DNA of 64,000 nucleotides from Paracoccus hibiscisoli (GTDB lineage: Bacteria > Pseudomonadota > Alphaproteobacteria > Rhodobacterales > Rhodobacteraceae). The notes below the pieces were generated by a model, which worked only from the letters and a program-made list of their open reading frames with translations, made no database searches and had not been told where the DNA came from. The stretch is taken from assembly GCF_005048265.1 (NCBI RefSeq), contig NZ_SUNH01000012.1, positions 1-64,000 of the forward strand, written 5' to 3'. Shown piece by piece: positions 1 through 7,483 of the stretch. Made by a program: the position numbers and the translations under genes. Position 1 is the first letter of the stretch. Each line of letters starts with the position of its first letter.

Positions 1-168
1 TACAACTTCGCGCGCCGGCTCAAGACGCTCGCCAGCCATGGTCCTCGGACCGATGGCGGCCCATGGCTGGCCCTCACGCCTTACGAATACATCTGCAAGA
101 TCTGGACATCCGAGCGAGACAGATTCACCCTAAATCCGATCCACCAGATGCCGAGACTGAACAGCTAG
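1..168 (+). mobile_element. IS481-family transposase, C-terminal fragment
   Basis: Frame 1 is open from the first base to TAG. The 55 residues read YNFARRLKTL at the start and LTPYEYICKIWTSERDRF and NPIHQMP towards the end, the usual C-terminus of IS481-type DDE transposases. The rest of the gene lies outside the window. Compared with the family as I remember it (RRLKTL followed almost directly by LTPYEYI), about a dozen extra residues lie between these blocks and coincide with an 11-bp inverted repeat, so this copy may be inactive. The element appears to have truncated the MFS gene next to it. The terminal inverted repeat was not resolved. Confidence 0.75.
31..71. repeat. Inverted repeat inside the transposase fragment
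   Basis: GCCAGCCATGG (31-41) and CCATGGCTGGC (61-71) are perfect reverse complements with a 19-nt loop. The repeat coincides with extra residues in a normally conserved part of the transposase C-terminus, so it looks like a small insertion or templated duplication. Confidence 0.6.
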
Positions 169-171
169 CAT

Positions 172-755
172 CCGCGATACCAGCGTCAGGTCCAGCCCGG
201 TCAGGTGCGCCGTTCCCATCCCGCCATCGCCGATCAGCGCCGGGCTAACCACCCGCGCCAGCGTCGGCACGGTCATCAGCGCGACCATCGCCAGCGGCAG
301 GCCCAGGATCATCTTGGCCTGTCGCGACAGCGGCTCCAGCATGGACAGAAAGGCCAGCGTGGACAGCGTGGACAGCGTGGACAGCGTGGACAGCGTGGAC
401 AGCGGCGCGACCGCAGCTCCGCCTGCAGCACCAGTGCCGATCGGTCATCGGTCTTCCAGACCGTCGCCAGAGCCACCAGCGCATAGAGGATGAGGGCCAT
501 CTCGGCAAAGTGGCGCAGCCCATATTGCGTGCGCAGCTTGATCAGCAGCACGGGCAGGGCCGCGCGTGGGATCTCGTAGGCCGCCAGCAGCCAGGCCGCC
601 GCCGGGGTTGGTCCCCCCGGATCGCCTGCGATCTGCGGCAGGCTGGTCCTGACGAACCCCTGCTGCAGACCCTGCACCAGCCCGATGACCGTGACCGCCC
701 CATCAGGGCCAGCGCCCGCAGCGGCGGTTGGCCCGGGGGGCGGGGCCGCGCTCAT
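172..755 (-). pseudogene. MFS multidrug efflux transporter remnant (DHA2/EmrB type)
   Basis: The first part (VTVIGLVQGLQQGF, TSLPQIAGD, AAWLLAAYEIPRAALPVLL, LRTQYGLRHFAEMALILYAL) resembles the N-terminal helices of DHA2-type drug/H+ antiporters. Around base 418 the frame shifts, after which LST repeats followed by FLSMLEPLSRQAKMILGLPL and MVALMTVPTLARVV continue in another frame. The gene is then cut off near the IS481 fragment, so only about 190 of an expected 500 or so residues survive. Its ATG overlaps the marR stop (ATGA), so the two were an efflux-regulator operon. Not functional. Confidence 0.7.
361..405. repeat. 9-bp tandem repeat GGACAGCGT
   Basis: Four perfect copies of GGACAGCGT and a fifth with one mismatch, preceded by the near-copy GGCCAGCGT. 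Read on the minus strand in the MFS frame the unit encodes Leu-Ser-Thr, so it is an in-frame slippage expansion inside the dead transporter gene. Related transporters usually have the tripeptide once. Confidence 0.9.
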
Positions 756-1165
756 GGCCGGTCCAGCCGGACGATGGTGCGCGCGATCAGGTTCAACACC
801 CGTACTGCGCGGTCCGGATCGTCCGGCGCGATCCCCTCCAGCAGCGCGTGGCGCAGCTGACGTGGAAAGGCCACGATGGCGCTGTCGCAGCCCGCAGGCG
901 TCAGGACCAGTGCGTTCTTGCGCTTGTCCCCCTGCTACGAGCGGCGCTCCAAGAACCCGCCCGCGACCAGCGCGTCGACCTGACGTTTCGGCGTCGGCGG
1001 CTCGATCGCCAGCAGGGCGGCAAGCTGGGTCTGGGTGATGCGGCCATGGCGGGCCAGCGTGGCCCGCGACATGTCAGCCAGACCTCTAGCCCGCGCGCCC
1101 GTCACAGCTGCGCCGCAGGTCGCGCATGACCTGCAGCAATCGGTCCGGAATAAGACTGTCCTGCG
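752..1165 (-). pseudogene. MarR-family regulator, broken
   Basis: The winged-helix part is recognisable: LARHGRITQTQLAALLAIEP, then TPKRQVDALVAGGFLERR, followed after an in-frame TAG (935-937) by DKRKNALVLTPAG and a C-terminal helix ending LDRP. The N-terminal helix (DRLLQVMRDLRRSCDGRA) lies in another frame, so there is also a frameshift near 1090. MarR proteins repress adjacent efflux genes; here the stop codon overlaps the start of the broken MFS gene. Two independent lesions make inactivity nearly certain. The 5' boundary is approximate. Confidence 0.65.
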
Positions 1166-1273
1166 TCCTGGGGCGTTCCGCCGACCTGAATTGGTTCGCC
1201 AGCGAAGGACCATGCAAAGCGGGATCAAGGCGCGCCCGGGCATTCTTCGCCCATCGCGCAATGCAGCGCCCGC

Positions 1274-2880
1274 TCAGGCCGCCAGCCGCGCATAGATGCC
1301 GCCCCGCGCCAGCAGGTCGGCATGGCTGCCCGTCTCGGCGATGCGGCCCCGGTCCATCACCACGATGCGGTCGGCAATGCGGATCGTGCCCAGCCTGTGC
1401 GCGATCACCAGTATGGTGCGCCCCACCGACAGCGCGTCCAGCGCGGCCTGTATCTCGCGCTCGGTCTGGCTGTCCAGGGCGCTGGTGGCTTCGTCCAGGA
1501 TCAGGATCGGCGGGGTCTTGAGGAACGCCCGCGCGATGGCCACGCGCTGCGTCTGGCCGCCCGACAGCATCACGCCGCGCTCGCCCACGATGGTGTCCAG
1601 CCCCTCGGGCAGCGCGGCCACCAGCTGCGCGCGCTGCGCGGCCTCCAGGATCTCGGCCTCCGTCGCGTCCAGGCGGCCATAGGCGATGTTCTGGCGCATC
1701 GTGGGCCGGTCCAGCCCGTCGATGGTAATGCGCCCCGCGCCCGGCTCCTAGAACCGCGGTAGCAGCGCCAGCAGGGTGGACTTGCCCGCGCCCGACGGGC
1801 CGACAAAGGCCACCGTCTCTCCGGCGCTAACGCTGAGGTCGATCGGGCGGTCGGGGTCATAGCCAAAGCCCACGCCCCGGAACACGATCTCTCCGCGCAG
1901 CGCGGGCGCCGCGACGGCATCGGGGGCATCGGCGATCTCGGGGTCGGTGGCAAGCGGCTCCTGATAGCGGCGGAACCCGGCGATGCCGCGAGGATAGGTC
2001 TCGATCACGGCGGCGATCTTCTCCAGCGGGCGATAGAACACGCCGACCAGCAGCAGGAACCCCACGAACCCGCCGGTGGTCAGATCGCCCGTCAGCACGA
2101 ACCCCGCCCCGACCACCATCACGATCACCTGCCCCAACCGCAACCCCATGTATTGCAGCGCGGAACTGACCGCCATCACCTTGTAGGCCTCTAGCTTGGT
2201 GCTGCGATAGCGGGCGTTGTCGGCGGCGAACTGGTGGTTCTCATGCGCCTCGTTGCCAAAGGCCTGCACCACGTGGACGCCGCCCAGAGTCTCCACCAGG
2301 CGCACGTTGAAATCGCACACCCGCGCATAGGTGGCGCGCCAGATCCGCGTCATCCGACCGCCATAGACGATCACCAGCGCCAGCATCGCCGGAATGATCG
2401 TCGCCACGATCAGCGCCAGCTGCGGGTTGATCCAATGCATCAGCCCGAAGGCGCCCGCAAGGGTCATCAGCGCGATGAAGGCACCTCGGGGCCGTGATGG
2501 GCGAGCTCTCCGATCTCCTCCAAGTCGCGGATGACGCGGGCCACCAGCTTGCCGGTGCGGGCGCGGTCGTACCACCGCCAGGACAGCCGCGTCAGGTGGT
2601 CAAAGGCGCGCTCCCGCATCGCGGTCTCGATGTTGATGCCCAGCTTGTGGCCCCAATAGATCACCACCGTCAGCAGCCCCGCATTCACCGCATACAGCAC
2701 CAGCAGCCCGCAGGCGGCCGCCGCCGTCAGCCTCCAGTCGCCCTGCGGCAGCTGGTCGATGAACAGCGTTACCGCCAGCGGAAAGGCCCGCTCCAGCAGA
2801 CCCGAGATGACCGCACAGTCGAGATCCAACCAGAACAGGCCCAGGAACGGACGATATAAGAAAAAGAAATCTATCAGCAT
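1274..2880 (-). pseudogene. ABC exporter (fused permease-ATPase), broken
   Basis: A single-chain ABC exporter of about 590 residues is spread over three open segments. The membrane domain begins MLIDFFFLYRPF and includes DHLTRLSWRWYDRARTGKLV. A frameshift near 2484 separates GELAHHGPE from FIALMTLAGAF. The Walker A motif GPSGAGKST is present, but TAG (1758-1760) follows LLPRF. Between TIDGLD and NIAYG about 20-25 codons including the Q-loop are missing. The signature [15 protein letters not shown], Walker [13 protein letters not shown] and H-loop region IAHR remain. Three lesions rule out function. Substrate unknown. Confidence 0.85.
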
Positions 2881-3242
2881 TGCGGGTTAATCGGCTAATC
2901 ACTTGGAAAAGTGGTCGATCTGTCGTCCGTATTCCGTGCCCTGCCTACTGATATCACACCAAGCTTCTGATTATTTTTGTCAAAGATGTTAATCAGCGGT
3001 TTCCCCGTTTAACCGTTCATTCTGACCGAAATGCTCACCCGCAACGACCAGCTGATCGGCCTACGGCGTGACACACTTGGGGGCGACGCTAACCGACAAT
3101 CTGGTGTTCACCATAAGCACTGCAGGTGTCCCATTGACGCGCAGCCTGGCTCGGCGGGCATCGCAGTTCTCGGAGGAATCATTAAGTACGCTTTATCAAT
3201 GACTTGCGCACTTTTCTCTCCGCGAATTATGGAGGGAGGACA
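2881..3242. other. Intergenic stretch without a recognisable gene
   Basis: Between the ABC remnant and parB I find no reading frame with family resemblance on either strand. It is less G+C-rich than its surroundings around 2955-3020. It may hold decayed coding DNA, but I could not identify a source. Confidence 0.5.
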
Positions 3243-3256
3243 GGGGCACAAGCCCC
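3243..3256 (-). terminator. Short hairpin downstream of parB
   Basis: GGGGC-ACAA-GCCCC forms a five-pair G+C stem 29-42 nt past the parB stop. There is no U-tract, so it would be a weak terminator or an mRNA-end stabiliser. Confidence 0.35.
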
Positions 3257-3267
3257 CTGCCCCCCAA

Positions 3268-3284
3268 GGTTTCGCAGCGAAACC
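3268..3284. promoter_or_regulatory. parS: parS-like palindrome 1
   Basis: GGTTTCGCAGCGAAACC is a perfect palindrome apart from its central base and abuts the parB stop codon. The same 15-bp core GTTTCGCNGCGAAAC occurs at two more sites in the par locus and I saw it nowhere else in the window. Size and symmetry match ParB/RepB-type centromere sites. Confidence 0.7.
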
Positions 3285-4394
3285 TCAGCGCTCCAGCAGC
3301 GCGCGGATTTCCAGCATCAGACTATCCATCAGCTCCGAGGTCAGCGCAGACCCCTCCAGCCGCAGCACATGCCCCCGGCTATCGGCGGACCTGCGGATCG
3401 TGATCCCGCCAGAGGTCCGCAGCGTCTTGTCGTCGATCCAGCCCATGTTGGAGGCCGCCCGCTTGGGCCGACCGCCCCGCGCCGGGTCGCGGATACCCGC
3501 CTCCTGCAGGCGGATGACCGGCTCGATCACCCCCCATTCCTCATCGGCATCCACCGGCGTCGCCCGCGACAGCGCCTGGCGCACCTGCGCCTCGGCCCCC
3601 TGCCGCAGCGCGGTGGCCAGCTGCAGACCGCGCCGTTCGGTCAGCTGCTCGGGGAACTGCAGCATGTCGCCCAGCTCCTCAAAGATCAGCGCAAAGGACC
3701 GGATCTTGGACCGCTTGGCCTTGGACCCGGTCGCGAACAGCTTGTCCACCGCATCCTCGGTATTGGCAAAGGCCCCGTGATTGGCCGCGATGACGGCGAT
3801 ACGCCCCCTCTCGAAATGGCTCAGGTTCTCGCGGACTTCGTTCTCTTCGATCATCGAGACAAAGGCCTGCCCCGTATCCGACCGTGGCCGGATGATCGCC
3901 CGGATGGTGGCATAAGTCGGGGCCTGGGTCAGCTCCCGCAGGCCGCGCGTGGCCAGCAACCGCCGATAGCCCGACAGCAGGCCATAGCGCTGCCCGTCCC
4001 TGCCCGGCTGCTCCAGCTCGAACACCTCGATCGGCAGCCGCAGGCCATGCGCGGCGATCGACTGGCGCAGCTCCAGCATCTCGGCCTCGCCCATGGTCAT
4101 GCGGTCGCGGATCATCGCGTCCTCGTCGATCTGCTCCAAGGCCAGATCGGCCATCAGCAATCCGCGCGTCTCTGCGTCGTGCAGACGGGCGGCATCAACC
4201 TCGGTCCGGGCGCGGTTGGCGCGGGCCTCCGCCCCCTCGGCCTGGACGTGGGACGCGCTGTCGGCGGCGACCTGCGCGATGGGTGCGATGCCCCGGACCG
4301 AGGCCGCCCGATCAAAGGTTTCGCTGCGAAACTCTGCCTCGATCCGGCTCAGGTCGTCGGTGCTGGGGGTTTCAAGGCGTCGGCGCTTGACCAT
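3285..4394 (-). CDS. parB: ParB/RepB-family plasmid partition protein
   Basis: This 369-residue protein should bind the centromere sites of the replicon and load the ParA ATPase. The ParB/Spo0J-like core is visible around residues 100-150: GEAEMLELRQSIAAHGLRLP, then IEVFELEQPG and YGLLSGYRRLLAT, followed by a region with ENEVRENLSHFERG typical of the family. The start has a strong upstream AGGAGG. It overlaps the parA end by 23 nt, so the two are translationally coupled. A parS-like palindrome lies inside its own 5' coding region (encoding FRSETF) and another touches its stop codon. Confidence 0.88.
   Translation of the reverse strand: MVKRRRLETPSTDDLSRIEAEFRSETFDRAASVRGIAPIAQVAADSASHVQAEGAEARANRARTEVDAARLHDAETRGLLMADLALEQIDEDAMIRDRMTMGEAEMLELRQSIAAHGLRLPIEVFELEQPGRDGQRYGLLSGYRRLLATRGLRELTQAPTYATIRAIIRPRSDTGQAFVSMIEENEVRENLSHFERGRIAVIAANHGAFANTEDAVDKLFATGSKAKRSKIRSFALIFEELGDMLQFPEQLTERRGLQLATALRQGAEAQVRQALSRATPVDADEEWGVIEPVIRLQEAGIRDPARGGRPKRAASNMGWIDDKTLRTSGGITIRRSADSRGHVLRLEGSALTSELMDSLMLEIRALLER
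4317..4333. promoter_or_regulatory. parS: parS-like palindrome 2, inside parB
   Basis: GGTTTCGCTGCGAAACT repeats the palindromic core of the sites flanking the par operon. It falls in parB codons about 21-26. Either it serves as an internal partition/autoregulation site or it marks coding constraint; the identity with the two non-coding copies favours the former. Confidence 0.6.
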
Positions 4395-5772
4395 CTGTCG
4401 TCTCCTCCTTCTCCATCTGCAGATCGCGCCACCAGGCGCCCAGGATCAGTTCCTTGACCTCAGCCCAGGTCCGGTCAAAGGTCTCACGGCCGCGGACATA
4501 GGTGTCGCGGTTGAACTCTCGGTAATCGGCCTCATAGATGCCGTTCACCTGCTCTCCTGCCTGGCCGACCATGGCGGTCAGCTCCTGGCGATAGGTGGTC
4601 ATGAAATCGCCGAAATAGGCCTGGATCACGTTGGCCAGATCGGTCTGCTGACCGGCCTCGAAGCGGGTGATGATGGCGCGCACCGCGTCCCATTCGAACC
4701 GCATCTCGGGCAGGCCGTCGCGGCGGCGGGCGGTATTCTCTCCCTCCTCGACGCTGGCGAAGGTCGAATAGAGCATATCAAAGAACCGGCCCGTCGAATC
4801 GAACTCCAGGAAGGTCGCGCCCAAGGGGACCAGCAAAATATCGGCCGCCGCCAAGGCGTTAATGGTCAGATAGCCCAGGGCAGGGGGGGTGTCGATGATG
4901 ATGATATCGTATTCATCGACGACCCCGTCATGGGTCAGCCCGTTCGACAGCGCGTCCCACAGGGGCCAGCCGCGCAGACCCATGCGCCAGACCGGCACCT
5001 GGAATTCCGCCCAATAGAGGTTCAGCTGCGCGCCCAGCAGGTCGATATTGGGCCAATGCGTCTTCTGGATCAGGTCGCGGGCGCCGATGTTCAGCGCCTC
5101 GGTCAGGGTCTCGTCGAAGGGCAGGGGGGGCTGGCCGCGGGCCTCTCGGACGCGGTTCTCGTCCTGCAGGGCCAGGGCATAGTCCTTGGCCAGCAGGGGG
5201 AAGGCGGTCGACCATTCATCCGTCACCTGACCGCCCATGATAGAGGTCATGCTGCCCTGGCTGTCCAGGTCGATCACCAGCACCTTGTAGCCGTCCAGCG
5301 CCGCGGACATGGCGAGATGCGCGGCGGTCGAGGTCTTGCCCACGCCGCCCTTGAAATTCGCGACCGCAAGGATCTTGGCGGGCAGGCCCTCGGGGCGCCA
5401 GGGGCGGTATTCGCGGTCGGGCGCGCCTTCGCTGGCGAAATGGTCGCGCAGGCGCAGGACGTCCTCGAGAGTGAACCATTTGGAATTGCCCTCACCAACG
5501 CCCTGGGGCAGGTCGGGATGCTTGCGCAGCACGCGACGGAAATGGGCGGTGGCCACGGGGATCAGATAGCGGCAGACTTCCCAGGTGGAGAAGCGGCGCA
5601 GACGCTTGCGGCCATCGGGGGCATAGCCCCGCTCGGCCAGATCCTGTCGGCCACGGGCGGCAAAGGCCGCGGCCTTGGCGAATCGGGCGGTGCCGATGGG
5701 TTCCGACAGCCGCTTGGCGGCACGGGCCGGGTCGATGCTGAAATAGGGCGGAAGCGGCTCTTTGCCTGACAT
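4372..5772 (-). CDS. parA: ParA-family partition ATPase
   Basis: A 466-residue plasmid-type ParA. The deviant Walker A FKGGVGKTSTAAHLA lies about one third into the protein, followed by VLVIDLDSQGSMTS, and later DIIIIDTPPALGY. The roughly 130-residue N-terminal extension has a helix-turn-helix-like part (RRFSTWEVCRYL), as in ParA proteins that repress their own operon. I chose the ATG at 5772, five bases after AGGA; longer upstream reading lacks family similarity. ParA with ParB segregates the replicon. Rep is transcribed divergently across the origin. Confidence 0.88.
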   Translation of the reverse strand: MSGKEPLPPYFSIDPARAAKRLSEPIGTARFAKAAAFAARGRQDLAERGYAPDGRKRLRRFSTWEVCRYLIPVATAHFRRVLRKHPDLPQGVGEGNSKWFTLEDVLRLRDHFASEGAPDREYRPWRPEGLPAKILAVANFKGGVGKTSTAAHLAMSAALDGYKVLVIDLDSQGSMTSIMGGQVTDEWSTAFPLLAKDYALALQDENRVREARGQPPLPFDETLTEALNIGARDLIQKTHWPNIDLLGAQLNLYWAEFQVPVWRMGLRGWPLWDALSNGLTHDGVVDEYDIIIIDTPPALGYLTINALAAADILLVPLGATFLEFDSTGRFFDMLYSTFASVEEGENTARRRDGLPEMRFEWDAVRAIITRFEAGQQTDLANVIQAYFGDFMTTYRQELTAMVGQAGEQVNGIYEADYREFNRDTYVRGRETFDRTWAEVKELILGAWWRDLQMEKEETTDGQAPTP

Positions 5773-5858
5773 CATGTTCCTGCTGTGATGTATCATATTG
5801 CGAGGCTTAGCCCCTGATCTATCGCACATCAAAAGGCAGTTGGGAATCACGGATGCCC

Positions 5859-5875
5859 GGTTTCGCGGCGAAACC
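5859..5875. promoter_or_regulatory. parS: parS-like palindrome 3, upstream of parA
   Basis: GGTTTCGCGGCGAAACC, about 90 bp upstream of the parA start, is the third copy of the par palindrome. Its place fits both a centromere site and an operator of the parAB promoter. Confidence 0.7.
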
Positions 5876-5890
5876 CCTCATTCCAAGCCA

Positions 5891-5976
5891 GAAAGACACC
5901 CTCAAAGCTTGTATTTAGTTTAGGAACTTTAGAATCTTTGGGACCATAAAATCATTCAGGTTCAATGGTTTTGAGG
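5891..5976. other. AT-rich segment next to the iterons
   Basis: The stretch with TTGTATTTAGTTTAGGAAC and CATAAAATCATTC is clearly richer in A+T than the rest of the window and directly precedes the first iteron. This is where the unwinding region of an iteron origin is expected. I see no clear DnaA box. Confidence 0.5.
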
Positions 5977-5982
5977 CAATCT

Positions 5983-6086
5983 GGTGCCCGTTTCCGGGTT
6001 GAAAGGTGCCCGAAAGCGGGCTGAAGGGTGCCCGAATGCGGGGGCAGGGGTGCCGATTCGCGGTTTGAGGGGTGCCAAGCTGCGGG
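5983..6086 (+). repeat. Iteron array, five 22-bp repeats (origin of replication)
   Basis: Five copies begin at 5983, 6005, 6027, 6049 and 6071, spaced exactly 22 bp (two helical turns). The best copies read GGTGCCCGTTTCCGGG, GGTGCCCGAAAGCGGG and GGTGCCCGAATGCGGG, consensus GGTGCCCGNNNNCGGG; the fourth and fifth are degenerate after GGTGCC. The strict phasing next to an AT-rich stretch and a Rep_3-type gene identifies this as the Rep-binding origin. Fixed period and short degenerate spacers argue against CRISPR. Confidence 0.9.
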
Positions 6087-6153
6087 AAGGGCCTGACGAG
6101 AGACGAAAAAGGCAGGCCCACGCCCTGAAACCGGTCCGGTCGTCCCGAATGTG

Positions 6154-6250
6154 GGTGCCTTTGGCTGACGGGACCGTGTTCAGGTGCCCGGTTACGGGAC
6201 GGCGGAAAACCGGGCTGGGGTGCCCCTTGGGCGCTTGCCGACGGGTGCCT
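6154..6250 (+). repeat. Irregular iteron half-sites upstream of rep
   Basis: Four more GGTGCC motifs begin at 6154, 6183, 6219 and 6244, without the 22-bp phase. The copy at 6183 is a full match (GGTGCCCGGTTACGGG). They lie in the rep promoter region and may mediate Rep autoregulation or handcuffing. Confidence 0.65.
6187..6214. promoter_or_regulatory. Candidate Rep operator (inverted repeat)
   Basis: CCCGGTT (6187-6193) and AACCGGG (6208-6214) are perfect inverted arms 14 nt apart, about 75 bp before rep. The left arm is part of an iteron. Rep_3-type initiators typically repress their own gene as dimers on inverted iteron halves, and this is the only such arrangement here. Confidence 0.5.
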
Positions 6251-6289
6251 TTTGGGGCAGCATGAAGAAAAAGGAAGCCGGCCCCGGTG

Positions 6290-7480
6290 ATGGACGACAT
6301 ACCCCGCGAACATCTGTCAGGCGCCCTGCGGCGCGGTGCGGTCAAGAAGCATGTGGCCGCCATCCATGTGTCGGGCAAGCTGACGCTGCTGCAGCGCAAG
6401 CTGTCGAACGTGCTGCTGCTGAATGCCTATGACACGCTGATGTCGCGGCAGAGCCACCAGATCGACGCGCGCACGCTGTGCCTGATGATCGGCTACAACA
6501 GCAACGACATGGACACGCTGAAACAGTCGCTGCGCGGGCTGGTCGAGACGGTGGCCGAATGGGACATGCTGGATGACAAGGGGCGGCAGGAATGGGGCGT
6601 GTCCAGCCTGCTGAGCTATGCCAAGCTGAAGGGGGGCGTGTGCGAATATGCCTATTCCCCGGCCTTGGCCGAGAAGCTGCACGATCCCAAGGTCTTTGCG
6701 CTGATCAACCTGAACATGCAGCGGCGGTTCACGTCGGGGCACGCGCTGGCGCTGTATGAGAATTGTTACCGGTTCGTGCGGACCGGATCGACGGGCTGGT
6801 GGCCGCTGGACCTGTTCCGCCGCCTGATGGGGGTCGAGGGGTCGGCCTATTACGAGGTGTTCAAGCAGCTGAACGCCAAGATCATCAAGCCCGCCGTGAC
6901 CGAGGTGAACAAGACCTCGAACATCATCCTGGCGCCCGAGACCAAGAAGCAGGGCAGGGCGGTCACCCATATCCGGTTCCTGATCAAGGAGAACCCGCAG
7001 CTGGCGATCCTGGACATGGATGACGGCGAGGGGGCGCGCCACGGGCCGGTCTATGCCCGGCTGCGCGCGCTTGGGGTCAGCGACCGGCTGGCGCGGCAAT
7101 GGCTGTCGGCGCATGGCGATGCGGTGGTCGCCGCCAAGCTGGATTACGTCGAGGCGCGCCAGAACGTGGTCAGCAAGGTGGGTTACCTGAGCGCCGCGCT
7201 GGACGGCGATTTCGGCGCGCCCGAGGCGGAACCCGCGCCCGCGAATCCGCAGGCCGAGCGTCTGCGCCGCATCCTGGAGGTGATCCGCGCCCGCACGCCC
7301 ACGCAGCGCGATGCCGACCGGCGGCTGTTCGCCAGCCAGCTGACCGACCGCGCCGCCCGCGCCGATTTCGAGCGCCACGGCTGGATGTCGCCGCTGAACG
7401 CCGCGCGCATCGCGGCCTTCTGGGAGGACATGTCGCCGGGCCTGTTCGCGGATGCCGCAGGGCCGGTCGGCGCCCGCTGA
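6290..7480 (+). CDS. rep: Replication initiator protein, Rep_3 type
   Basis: 396 residues. The N-terminal winged-helix region (GKLTLLQRKLSNVLLLNAYD, then LKQSLRGLVETVAEWDML) and the second (GHALALYENCYRFVRTGSTG, WWPLDLFRRLMGVEG) match iteron-binding initiators of the Rep_3 superfamily. The C-terminal 150 residues are variable. It should bind the iterons next to its 5' end and open the AT-rich region. Start: ATG at 6290 (GTG at 6287 is possible); AAGGA lies rather far upstream. It is divergent from parA and convergent, 3 bp apart, with the acyl-CoA ligase gene. Confidence 0.82.
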   Translation: MDDIPREHLSGALRRGAVKKHVAAIHVSGKLTLLQRKLSNVLLLNAYDTLMSRQSHQIDARTLCLMIGYNSNDMDTLKQSLRGLVETVAEWDMLDDKGRQEWGVSSLLSYAKLKGGVCEYAYSPALAEKLHDPKVFALINLNMQRRFTSGHALALYENCYRFVRTGSTGWWPLDLFRRLMGVEGSAYYEVFKQLNAKIIKPAVTEVNKTSNIILAPETKKQGRAVTHIRFLIKENPQLAILDMDDGEGARHGPVYARLRALGVSDRLARQWLSAHGDAVVAAKLDYVEARQNVVSKVGYLSAALDGDFGAPEAEPAPANPQAERLRRILEVIRARTPTQRDADRRLFASQLTDRAARADFERHGWMSPLNAARIAAFWEDMSPGLFADAAGPVGAR

Positions 7481-7483
7481 GGG

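Noticed and set aside
2881..3242. Small gene upstream of the broken ABC transporter
   Set aside because: Frames on both strands are short or interrupted and show no family resemblance or ribosome-binding site.
5983..6250. Regular short repeats as a CRISPR array
   Set aside because: Repeat plus gap is 22 bp in total with no unique spacers of 30 bp or more, no cas genes, and the location is between parA and rep; this is an iteron array.
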